Shown here piece by piece: positions 1-6,712 of a stretch of DNA of 11,609 nt (positions are counted from its first letter, which is position 1; every line of letters starts with the position of its first letter). The DNA is from Chitinophagia bacterium (GTDB lineage Bacteria; Bacteroidota; Bacteroidia; Chitinophagales; Chitinophagaceae), in assembly GCA_010021705.1 (NCBI GenBank), contig RGMU01000031.1, positions 1 to 11,609 on the forward strand. Direction: 5' to 3'. A model generated the notes under the pieces. The model searched no databases. It had not been told where the DNA came from and saw only the letters and a list, made by a program, of their open reading frames with translations. Position numbers and translations under genes: made by a program.

Positions 1-310
1 CATCTGTACTACCGTCATTAATGATAACTACTTCAAATTTTGGGTAATCTATTGTTAATAGAGAGCGCACATTGTCTATTATCGTAACGCCTTCGTTAAA
101 TGCCGGTGCGATAATGGAAACACCCGGTGCTAAAGGAGAGCTAACTATCATGCTATAGTCTGAATAGCTCTCTTTTCTATTAAAAATATTGATGTTTTTA
201 TAAGACAAAATAGCCAAAACCGCATAGAGCGTTAGTAGCCCCGTACCATAAGTAAATACAGTGGTGTCATAAAATTTTTGAACTATTTCAAAGAAAGTAG
301 AGCCGTCCAT
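1..310 (-). CDS. Membrane-anchored family 2 glycosyltransferase, N-terminal part (cut by window edge)
   Basis: Only the first 103 codons are present; the gene continues past base 1. Residues about 18-38 form a hydrophobic membrane segment. The start of a GT-A fold follows: a beta strand VSIIAPAFNEG (64-74), a helix region, then FEVVIINDGSTD (92-103), whose D99-G-S-T-D103 is the usual nucleotide-sugar-binding motif of GT2 enzymes. A leading membrane helix before the catalytic domain is typical of processive synthases such as those for poly-N-acetylglucosamine, cellulose or hyaluronan. The catalytic aspartates further on and the QxxRW motif lie outside the window, so substrate and processivity cannot be judged. 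The ATG at 308-310 starts 6 bases after the amber stop of the HEAT-repeat gene, implying co-transcription. GT2 membership is secure; a role in exopolysaccharide synthesis is inferred from context. Confidence 0.88.
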   Translation of the reverse strand, partial: MDGSTFFEIVQKFYDTTVFTYGTGLLTLYAVLAILSYKNINIFNRKESYSDYSMIVSSPLAPGVSIIAPAFNEGVTIIDNVRSLLTIDYPKFEVVIINDGSTD

Positions 311-316
311 CTGTTG

Positions 317-1465
317 CTATTTAAGTAGTGGGTTTAGGCAGTGTCTTATAATAACTTTATTTTCTTCGTGTGTTTCTTCCATCATTTCGTCAATCATGGC
401 GCGTGAAGCCGGTGTATTATGGGCTATCACTGCGCGTGCTGCGTTCATGCGAATGTCAAAGTTGGACGAGTATAAAAATTCTTGCTTTAGAAATTCTAAG
501 TGTTTACCCGAAGCTATTTTGCCTAAAGTTGATAGTATTTCTATCTGGCACATAATGGGCTGAGTGTTGTATATTCTTATCAGCCTGTCTTCTGCTACTT
601 CTGCGCTTAATTTGCCTAAGCAGGCAATGGCATCGGCTCTGAAATAGTGGTCTTTATTGTTAAGCAAGTCCATTACAGAGGGTATGGCAGATTGTTGGTC
701 ATAGTGGGCTATTAGCTTTAGGCAAAAAGATACTACGCTTTTGTTGGTACTATAGCTTACCCAGCGAGAAAAGTTAGGAACAGCAATGTCTTTGGTGGTG
801 GTAATTATTTTATAAAGCTCCATTTGGTCCCATGGCAAAATAGGCTCTGTGGCTATATCAAAAAATTTGAAGGGTTCGTTTTTACTAAGCTGTATGTAGG
901 CATTTCTTGCTGCGGCGCGTAAGGCAGGATTGGTGCTATTGGTAAGGGGCAAAATGGTTACGTCTGATATTTGAATATCCATTTGGGTTAGCTCTACCAC
1001 TGCTTTTATTTTTCTCTCCCACCGAAGACTTTTGAGCTTGTCAAACGAGTCTTTGGTGAGTCCCAAGTCTATGTATAGTTTTCTGAGTAGGTCGCCCACC
1101 TCGCCTCTAAAGTTTTTACGGTAAGATATTAATATATCTATGGTGGCTTGTCTTACCCATGCTTTTTTAAAAATAATATTGTTGAGTGTTGCCGGGTCAA
1201 ACTCAATTTCATCTACCGGAATGCGCTCCAAGTTTTCATTAATCAATACTTGGTCGGTAATTATTTCTTCAATTTGAGGGCGCATGATGTTCATGCGCTT
1301 GTCCACTTTATAAGCATTGTACCGTCTAAACATTATAACAATGTATGAGGTAATAGTTGCTGCTACAGCGATGATAATAAAAGCGAGTGCTATTTGGATA
1401 AATAGCGGAAGGAAAGTAAATTTATCGTAAGCAGTCCATATTAATGTTACAATATCATTAAACAT
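317..1465 (-). CDS. Membrane-anchored HEAT-repeat protein
   Basis: The protein has 382 residues. One strong membrane helix lies at about 18-46, followed by a basic stretch (FRRYNAYKVDKR, 46-57) that should face the cytoplasm. The rest is a soluble helical domain. From about 148 onward it shows paired helices of HEAT/armadillo type with regular signatures: NPALRAAARNAYIQL (179-193), HYFRADAIACLGKL (273-286), IEILSTLGKIAS (308-319) and FDIRMNAARAVIAH (336-349). HEAT repeats are protein-binding scaffolds and no enzymatic motif is visible. The gene lies 12 bases after a stand-alone receiver gene and 6 bases before a glycosyltransferase. It could therefore be the adaptor through which the receiver acts on the membrane glycosyltransferase; that role is inference from gene order. 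The start is ATG at 1465 and the stop is TAG. Confidence 0.85.
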   Translation of the reverse strand: MFNDIVTLIWTAYDKFTFLPLFIQIALAFIIIAVAATITSYIVIMFRRYNAYKVDKRMNIMRPQIEEIITDQVLINENLERIPVDEIEFDPATLNNIIFKKAWVRQATIDILISYRKNFRGEVGDLLRKLYIDLGLTKDSFDKLKSLRWERKIKAVVELTQMDIQISDVTILPLTNSTNPALRAAARNAYIQLSKNEPFKFFDIATEPILPWDQMELYKIITTTKDIAVPNFSRWVSYSTNKSVVSFCLKLIAHYDQQSAIPSVMDLLNNKDHYFRADAIACLGKLSAEVAEDRLIRIYNTQPIMCQIEILSTLGKIASGKHLEFLKQEFLYSSNFDIRMNAARAVIAHNTPASRAMIDEMMEETHEENKVIIRHCLNPLLK

Positions 1466-1477
1466 GTGTTAGGGGCA

Positions 1478-1879
1478 TTATTTTTTTTTGGTAACTAATT
1501 TTGCACCGGCATTTCTGTTCGCTATCAGTTTTTTTATGCGAATAAGTAACTCCCCTGCCATAATGGGCTTTTTCAAGTAGTCGTCTGCCCCTAATCTAAA
1601 TGCTTCCGTTATTGTTTCTTCATTGCCCACAGACGAGCATATAATTATGCCTACATGCCTGCGGTTAGGGTCATTTCGTAACCTACTAACTACCTCTAAG
1701 CCATTGGCATAAGGCATCATCAGGTCTGACATTACAATGTCGTATTGTGCGTTATCCAGCTTATCAAAGGCTTCTTTTCCGTCTTTTGCTGAAAGAACCT
1801 CGTGCCCATCACGTGTAAGTATATTACGGATAGCTTTAAGCATGATGTCGTCATCTTCTATTAACAGTATAGTTGCCAT
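1478..1879 (-). CDS. Stand-alone CheY-like response regulator
   Basis: This 133-residue protein is a complete receiver domain with no output domain. The acidic pocket is E8-D9-D10 and the phospho-acceptor is D52 (in VMSDLMMP). The switch Ser/Thr is S82 or S83 (IIICSS), and the conserved lysine is K104 of the KKP motif (103-105). A short basic tail ends in three lysines encoded by a run of nine A residues just before the TAA stop. Lacking a DNA-binding or enzymatic output domain, it should signal by protein-protein contact. The obvious candidate partner is the HEAT-repeat protein encoded 12 bases downstream; the likely phosphodonor is the histidine kinase upstream on the same strand. Both partnerships are inferred from order. 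A candidate promoter element and a small inverted repeat lie in its 188-base leader. Start at ATG 1877-1879. Confidence 0.93.
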   Translation of the reverse strand: MATILLIEDDDIMLKAIRNILTRDGHEVLSAKDGKEAFDKLDNAQYDIVMSDLMMPYANGLEVVSRLRNDPNRRHVGIIICSSVGNEETITEAFRLGADDYLKKPIMAGELLIRIKKLIANRNAGAKLVTKKK

Positions 1880-1891
1880 TGAAATGTGTAG

Positions 1892-1910
1892 ATATATTGA
1901 AGCAATATAT
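1892..1910 (-). promoter_or_regulatory. Perfect inverted repeat just upstream of the response regulator start
   Basis: ATATATTG and CAATATAT form a perfect 8-base inverted repeat around a 3-base loop. It ends 12 bases before the ATG of the response regulator and lies downstream of the candidate promoter, so it would be in the transcript leader. It could be a weak A/U-rich hairpin limiting ribosome access, or a dyad operator. No T-run follows it in the direction of transcription, so it is not an intrinsic terminator. Function is unproven. Confidence 0.35.
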
Positions 1911-1956
1911 CCTGCTAATTACTAATACGGTAGTTATGTGGACATATTCTAACCTA

Positions 1957-1964
1957 CAAAGTTA
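1957..1964 (-). promoter_or_regulatory. Candidate Bacteroidota -7 promoter element for the response regulator operon
   Basis: On the minus strand this reads TAACTTTG, an exact match to the Bacteroidota housekeeping -7 consensus TAnnTTTG. It sits about 78 bases upstream of the response regulator ATG, in the 188-base gap after the kinase gene. No clear TTG/TTTG -33 element lies at the usual distance upstream (about 1983-1990), so the promoter is only half-supported. If real, it would let receiver, HEAT protein and glycosyltransferase be transcribed independently of the kinase. Confidence 0.35.
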
Positions 1965-2067
1965 TAACTATATTGCTAATATGGCATTAGAATCGCTAAT
2001 ATTAACAAATACCCAATAAATATGGATAACTTCTGAATAGATGAATGATGTTTTTGTTGTAATGTTG

Positions 2068-4149
2068 TTAATTAATATTTTTTGAAGCATTTTGTAGAAA
2101 GGAGAAATAGAAGGTAGAGCCTTTTCCTTCTTCGCTTTCCACCCATATAGTGCCTCCATGAGCTTTGGCTGTTTGTATGGAAATGGATAAACCTATTCCA
2201 TGTGGTTTTTCGCCTTTTGTGCCATATACCCTGCTTTCGGTAAACATGTCAAATATAGAGGTAAGGTTTTTTTGTGGAATACCTATACCGCTGTCTTTTA
2301 TACTAATTACAATGAATGGGCTTTGCACGGCTATTTTCACCACAATTTCAGAATTTTCATAACTGAACTTAATAGCATTAACTATAAGGTTATTAATAGC
2401 TCTCCATATTTTGTCTTTATTCACCGTAGCCATTAGTTGTTCCGGATGGGATATTAGTAAAATAGTTTGCTTTTTTTCCAATGCCCTTATTTTGAGCAGG
2501 TTAACCGAATTTTCTACTAATTTACCAATGTCTTCCAATTCCATAACCGGCGTTTCATTTTCCATTGAACGCGCAGCTTCAATAATATCTTTGCTTAACG
2601 TTAAAGAATTGGTACACGCTTCTTTGATTAAGCCTATACTTTCCTTTTGGTCTTCGGTAATGCTATCTTCGTCTAACAGTAGTAAATCTGCCAATGCCGA
2701 CACTGCCGATATAGGACTCATTACATCATGGGCTACAGACCGCAATATGCGGGAGCGTTCTTTGTCCCGAGCTTCTAATTTGTCTAATGTTTGTTCCAGC
2801 GTCTTGTTTTGTTCTTCTATTGTATTGTTCAGAGCCACCAAATTGGTAACATTATCTGTTTTAGCTTTAGCATATACTGCAATAAATATGATGATTATTA
2901 AAAAACAGATACAAATAAATATAATAGTGTATATAGTATTTTGCTGTCTGTCTTTTTCAATTTGTACAGCATTAAGCTCGTTTTGGTGTTCCAAGTCGCT
3001 AATATGAGCGTTAATGTCTTTTTCCATTAGTTGCTTATCAGATGCGTCATACGCTTCTTTTTTACCATAATATTGTTCTAAATGAAAATATGCCTTTTGC
3101 GTGTCGTGCTTTAGTTCATAGTACTTCCACTTTAATTTTTCGTTGTTAATTTTTACTTCCGGTAGTGGAATACTGTCTAATTCTACATCAATGGCATGTA
3201 TTAGTTGGCTTAGCTTTGTTGTATCGTTTATGGTAGCATAAATGTTGCCTAACTTTACTTGGCTTAGCAAGGCATCGGAATTAGTGTAGCCTTTTTGCAG
3301 GTTCACGGCTATGCTTCTATTCAGTAGTGCAATGGCTGAGTCATACTTATTACTGTCAATGTATATATCGGCAAGGTTGCCAATTACAATGGCTTCTGCC
3401 ATGAGATATACATATTCCGATTTCTTAAAGTCCGTCTTTTTTTTGCTTCTTATATAGTCTAATGCTTTGTAATAGTATTTTAGTGCACTATCGTTAATAT
3501 GTAGCTTGCTGTAGCACAAGCCTATATTGTCTAATAGTTCTTGTTTAAGGTAGAAATAAGTAAATACATCTTCACAATTACCGGCTTGTTCGTAAGACAG
3601 CTTAAAGTAATTTGCTGCAGAAACATACTTTTTTTGCCGGTATAGCACCATGCCAATACTGTGAGAATAGGCAGCCATAGAGCAAGAGTCTTTGTTTTGC
3701 CGGGCAATTGATTGCGCTTTGGTGTAGTTTTCAAAGGCTTCGGAAAAGTGTTTGGTTGCCACATTGCCATCGGCTTTGGTGTTGTAGGCTTGTACTATCC
3801 TTACCTGTTTTTTGGGATAATTAGGAGCTTTATTTAAGTAATAAAGCATACTATCACCTAATTGGTTGCTTATGGTATGGTTATTAAAAGCATTATCATA
3901 TATCATGTTGATATAGGCAAAATAGTTTACTCTGTCTTCAACTGTAATACCCTTAAAGTTTTTGTAAACAGAATCTATGTAGGCTAAAGCTTCTTTTCTG
4001 TGTCCTAATTCATATATTTTTTCGGCAAATACTATTTGTTGAGAGAAGGCATCAGTAGCGTCAGTACGATGTCTTATAGCATTATTGCAAGCGTTAAGCA
4101 AGCACACTAATAGCGCACATAGTACTACTTTTTTCAAAAGATTTGCCAC
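2068..4149 (-). CDS. TPR-containing sensor histidine kinase with lipoprotein-type signal
   Basis: This 693-residue kinase opens with a lipoprotein-like signal: basic start, hydrophobic core, and lipobox LNAC with C21. Residues about 35-365 are helical with tetratricopeptide-like repeats (for example FSEAFENYTKAQSIA 135-149, YVSAANYFKLSYEQA 175-189, INDSALKYYYKAL 218-230, YDSAIALLNRSIAV 269-282). A charged, coiled-coil-prone stretch (about 365-403), one membrane helix (about 405-427) and another coiled coil (about 435-465) follow. The kinase core is complete: H-box SVAHDVMSPI with H474, N-box N587/N591, G1 box DSGIGIP (619-625), F-box F633-F636 and G2 box HGIGLS (650-655). The TPR region should be periplasmic. 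The start is GTG, preceded directly by an in-frame TAA, so no longer form is possible; the next ATGs lie beyond the signal. The likely partner is the stand-alone receiver downstream. No promoter is visible in the 22 bases before it. Confidence 0.93.
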   Translation of the reverse strand: MANLLKKVVLCALLVCLLNACNNAIRHRTDATDAFSQQIVFAEKIYELGHRKEALAYIDSVYKNFKGITVEDRVNYFAYINMIYDNAFNNHTISNQLGDSMLYYLNKAPNYPKKQVRIVQAYNTKADGNVATKHFSEAFENYTKAQSIARQNKDSCSMAAYSHSIGMVLYRQKKYVSAANYFKLSYEQAGNCEDVFTYFYLKQELLDNIGLCYSKLHINDSALKYYYKALDYIRSKKKTDFKKSEYVYLMAEAIVIGNLADIYIDSNKYDSAIALLNRSIAVNLQKGYTNSDALLSQVKLGNIYATINDTTKLSQLIHAIDVELDSIPLPEVKINNEKLKWKYYELKHDTQKAYFHLEQYYGKKEAYDASDKQLMEKDINAHISDLEHQNELNAVQIEKDRQQNTIYTIIFICICFLIIIIFIAVYAKAKTDNVTNLVALNNTIEEQNKTLEQTLDKLEARDKERSRILRSVAHDVMSPISAVSALADLLLLDEDSITEDQKESIGLIKEACTNSLTLSKDIIEAARSMENETPVMELEDIGKLVENSVNLLKIRALEKKQTILLISHPEQLMATVNKDKIWRAINNLIVNAIKFSYENSEIVVKIAVQSPFIVISIKDSGIGIPQKNLTSIFDMFTESRVYGTKGEKPHGIGLSISIQTAKAHGGTIWVESEEGKGSTFYFSFLQNASKNIN

Positions 4150-4171
4150 TTAACTACCGGATAGATTTTTA

Positions 4172-4543
4172 TTGGGCTACCTTTACTATGGCAATTATGC
4201 CTTATATTATGAGGTGGGGCGCACAGAGGCAATTCGCGAATTGGGCTTAACGTACAAGCAATTAGAAGAGATGGGTATTTTTATGCCTGTTGCCGAGCTT
4301 AAAATAAATTACTACCGCCCGGTTCGCTATGATGACCTTGTTACGGTTAAAACTATGGTAAAAGAACTGTCAAAGTCAAACCGTATTCAATTTCATACAG
4401 AATTATACAATGATATGGGGCAAATAATGAACAAGGGTGTTACTACCTTAGTTTTTTTTAACCCTACCACGCAAGCAAGCATAGAAATGCCTGCCGACCT
4501 TTATGAAAGGTTATATCCTTATTTTCAAGACAAAAAAGCATGA
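4172..4543 (+). CDS. YbgC/FadM-like 4HBT (hotdog) thioesterase lacking its N-terminus
   Basis: This is recognisable as an acyl-CoA thioesterase of the 4-hydroxybenzoyl-CoA (hotdog) family: GYLYYGNYALYYEVGRTEAIRELG, then ELKINYYRPVRYDDLVTVKT and a core strand ending near VTTLVFFNP. Homologues carry about 20 more N-terminal residues ending in a motif like RYAETDQMG, where the Asp is catalytic. Here homology begins at the Gly of that motif. The reading frame upstream encodes only LPDRFLL after a TAA at 4151-4153, and the other two frames do not supply the missing part. The start given is a TTG and is uncertain. With the catalytic Asp gone, the product is probably inactive or the gene was broken by a deletion or misassembly at the junction. 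The end overlaps the cinA start by four bases (ATGA). Confidence 0.8.
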   Translation: MGYLYYGNYALYYEVGRTEAIRELGLTYKQLEEMGIFMPVAELKINYYRPVRYDDLVTVKTMVKELSKSNRIQFHTELYNDMGQIMNKGVTTLVFFNPTTQASIEMPADLYERLYPYFQDKKA

Positions 4544-5772
4544 TAAAAGCTACCATAATTACCATTGGCGATGAACTGCTGATAGGACAAACCATAGACA
4601 CCAACTCTGCTTGGATAGCCCAGCAACTGAACATATTAGGCATAGACGTGCTGCGAAGAGTAGCAGTGGGCGATAACTATGATGATATTTATACAGCCAT
4701 TGACGATGAGTTTGCCAAAGCAAACCTGCTGATACTTACCGGTGGTTTAGGACCCACCGCAGACGATATTACAAAGCCCTTATTGTGCCGCTACTTTAAC
4801 AGCAAATTAGTGGTAAATAAGCAAGTAGAAGACCGCATTATGAGCATATTTCAAAAAAGAAATTTGCCCATGTTGGAGCGCAACTTAAAGCAAGCAGAAG
4901 TGCCCGATAATTGCGAAATACTGCCCAATAGCGCGGGTACGGCAGCGGGTATGTGGTTTGAAAAGGACGATAAAGTGCTTATTGCCTTGCCCGGCGTGCC
5001 TCATGAAATGAAGACCATTATGCAGGAACACGGGCTAATAAAAATAGCACATACGTTTATTAGCGAAACTATATTGCACAAAACCATGCTGACTGCCGGA
5101 GTAGGGGAGAGCTTTATTGCCGAAAAAATAGCAGATATTGAGCAGGAACTACCACCCTACATTAAGTTGGCTTATTTGCCCGAATACGGCATGGTGCGGC
5201 TAAGGTTAACCGCCAAAGGGCAGGATGAGGTAGCATTGTACAGCGCACTGAATAAGTATTTTAATGCTATTATCAACCGCTTGGGCATGATAGTGATAGC
5301 CCATGAAGACCTTACCATGCCACAATTAGTGGTAAGGGAGCTTATACAGCGCAAAAAAACAATAGCATTGGCAGAAAGCTGTACCGGGGGCTTATTGGGG
5401 CATTTACTGACCCAAGAACCCGGAGCATCAGCTGCATTTATAGGCAGTGTGGTGGCTTATAGCAACGAAATAAAGACCAATATATTAAAAGTAAAGGCAA
5501 GCACCATTCAAACTTATGGTGTGGTTAGCGAACCCACAGTGCGAGAAATGGTGCACGGCATTTTGCAGGAATATCAAACCGACTATGGCATTGCTATCAG
5601 TGGTGTGTTAGGTCCGGGTGGAGGCACAGACCGCGTGCAGGTGGGCACGGTTTGCATTGCGGTGGGGAATAACGAAAGGAAATTTACCAAAACATTCAAG
5701 TTTGATAAAGACAGAACGCTTAACAAAGATTTGGCTGCCAAATGGCACTCCTATTGTTGTGGCAACTGCTAA
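4540..5772 (+). CDS. cinA: CinA: competence/damage-inducible protein, NMN deamidase (3' end frameshifted)
   Basis: Two family domains are present. The N-terminal MoCF-biosynthesis-like domain (about 4-170) carries TGGLGPTADDIT (67-78) and ALPGVPHEM (149-157); in CinA this domain hydrolyses ADP-ribose-type pyrophosphates. The C-terminal PncC domain (about 257-405) deamidates nicotinamide mononucleotide to nicotinic acid mononucleotide in NAD recycling; it shows AESCTGG (278-284, S280), YGVVSE (326-331) and SGVLGPGGGTD (354-364). The final nine residues (WHSYCCGNC) do not look like a CinA tail. Adding one A to the AAA at 5740-5742 restores KMALLLLWQLLNNRL, ending at a TAA at 5784-5786. That gives 415 residues, the usual family length, and leaves 4 bases to the next gene. 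The ORF is therefore probably frameshifted by one base, by mutation or sequencing error. The start overlaps the thioesterase stop (ATGA). Confidence 0.95.
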   Translation: MIKATIITIGDELLIGQTIDTNSAWIAQQLNILGIDVLRRVAVGDNYDDIYTAIDDEFAKANLLILTGGLGPTADDITKPLLCRYFNSKLVVNKQVEDRIMSIFQKRNLPMLERNLKQAEVPDNCEILPNSAGTAAGMWFEKDDKVLIALPGVPHEMKTIMQEHGLIKIAHTFISETILHKTMLTAGVGESFIAEKIADIEQELPPYIKLAYLPEYGMVRLRLTAKGQDEVALYSALNKYFNAIINRLGMIVIAHEDLTMPQLVVRELIQRKKTIALAESCTGGLLGHLLTQEPGASAAFIGSVVAYSNEIKTNILKVKASTIQTYGVVSEPTVREMVHGILQEYQTDYGIAISGVLGPGGGTDRVQVGTVCIAVGNNERKFTKTFKFDKDRTLNKDLAAKWHSYCCGNC

Positions 5773-5790
5773 ACAACAGACTATAAACCC

Positions 5791-6312
5791 ATGCAAACCG
5801 GCACAAACAGGCTCTTTTTTTTGATAGGTATGCCAGGTTGCGGCAAAAGCTATTGGGGCAAGCAAATAGCCAACTATTTGCACTATGCTTATGTTGACTT
5901 AGACAGTCTTGTAGAGGAAAGAACCGGAAAAACTATTCAAACAATGTTTGAAAATGAAGGTGAAACCTATTTTAGGCAGCAAGAAAGAGATGCGCTAACG
6001 CATGTAATAAGCCATGCAAATACCAACCTGATAGTAGCTTGCGGGGGAGGTACGCCCTGCTTTTTTGACAATATGCAATTAATGAATCAAGCAGGTATTA
6101 CCGTTTATTTTGACGCTTCCATATCCTTTTTAAAACGCAACTTACTTGGCGACCCCAATAGCCGCCCTTTGCTAAAAGATATAAACAATATAGACACCCG
6201 GTTAGAGAAAATATTAGCCGATAGACTGCCATATTACAGCCTTGCCCGCGTAAAATTACAAGCAGAACAATTAAACATTATTACCTTTGCTCAAATATTA
6301 AACGATGTATAA
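5791..6312 (+). CDS. aroK: Shikimate kinase
   Basis: This enzyme phosphorylates the 3-hydroxyl of shikimate with ATP in the aromatic amino-acid (chorismate) pathway, in the cytoplasm. At 173 residues it has normal family length. Visible motifs are the P-loop GMPGCGKS (13-20), the shikimate-binding VDLD (35-38, D38), FRQQE with R62, the CGGGTP glycine-rich loop (84-89), the lid arginine in SRPLL (R125), and DRLPYY (144-149) near the C-terminus. The order is right and nothing is missing. The gene starts 18 bases after the present cinA stop (4 bases after the stop of the restored frame) and overlaps the following DUF423 gene by 8 bases, so it is translated within the same operon. The symbol aroK rather than aroL is by convention. 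Confidence 0.95.
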   Translation: MQTGTNRLFFLIGMPGCGKSYWGKQIANYLHYAYVDLDSLVEERTGKTIQTMFENEGETYFRQQERDALTHVISHANTNLIVACGGGTPCFFDNMQLMNQAGITVYFDASISFLKRNLLGDPNSRPLLKDINNIDTRLEKILADRLPYYSLARVKLQAEQLNIITFAQILNDV

Positions 6313-6703
6313 GCCTGCTCTTATTTCAGGTATTTGCTTTGCCTTGTTAAGTGTTGTTTTAGGTGCATTTGCAGCGCATGGTCTCACTTCTCTATTAACT
6401 CCCTCACAAATTGAGGTATTTCAAAAAGGCGTTACGTATCAGTTTTACCATGCTTTTGCATTATTGTTTGCGGGTATAATCTATTATTGGTTTCCGGATA
6501 AAAACATTGCCATAGCCACCGTTAGCTTTATTATAGGTATATGGCTATTTTCAGGCTCTTTATATGCTTTTCCGCTGATGGATGCAAAGCAAATAGTAAT
6601 CCCTACTGCATTACGGCTTATTACGCCTTTAGGAGGATTGAGCTTTATTGTGGGGTGGGTGTTTCTGTTATTAGCAGTAATAAAAAGCCCTGCCAAAATA
6701 TAA
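6305..6703 (+). CDS. DUF423 family small membrane protein
   Basis: This 132-residue protein has four hydrophobic segments (about 4-24, 46-62, 68-89 and 106-126), consistent with a four-helix inner-membrane protein. Family marks are the early LGAFAAHGL (19-27), the YQFYHAFALL helix start (45-54), and the late ITPLGGLSFIVGWV (106-119); these match DUF423 (YgdD-like), a widespread family of unknown function. Its start lies inside the end of aroK with an 8-base overlap, and kdsB follows 9 bases later. Co-transcription with cell-envelope and metabolic genes is clear, but no function can be inferred. Confidence 0.9.
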   Translation: MYKPALISGICFALLSVVLGAFAAHGLTSLLTPSQIEVFQKGVTYQFYHAFALLFAGIIYYWFPDKNIAIATVSFIIGIWLFSGSLYAFPLMDAKQIVIPTALRLITPLGGLSFIVGWVFLLLAVIKSPAKI

Positions 6704-6707
6704 AAGG
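6702..6707 (+). promoter_or_regulatory. Shine-Dalgarno-like AAAAGG before kdsB
   Basis: AAAAGG lies 5 bases before the kdsB ATG and overlaps the DUF423 stop codon. It is the only purine-rich Shine-Dalgarno-like stretch I noticed near a start in the window; most starts have AT-rich leaders, as is usual in Bacteroidota. It may be chance. Confidence 0.3.
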
Positions 6708-6712
6708 TTAAT

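Noticed and set aside
1466..1489. Slippage on the A9 run at the end of the receiver gene producing a receiver-HEAT fusion
   Set aside because: The two genes are already in the same frame, separated by two in-frame TAA codons; a one-base slip would move out of the HEAT frame.
2411..3007. A 198-codon plus-strand open frame opposite the histidine kinase
   Set aside because: It lies wholly antisense to a complete kinase core with all catalytic boxes, is Ser/Cys-rich without a recognisable fold, and is a typical shadow frame.
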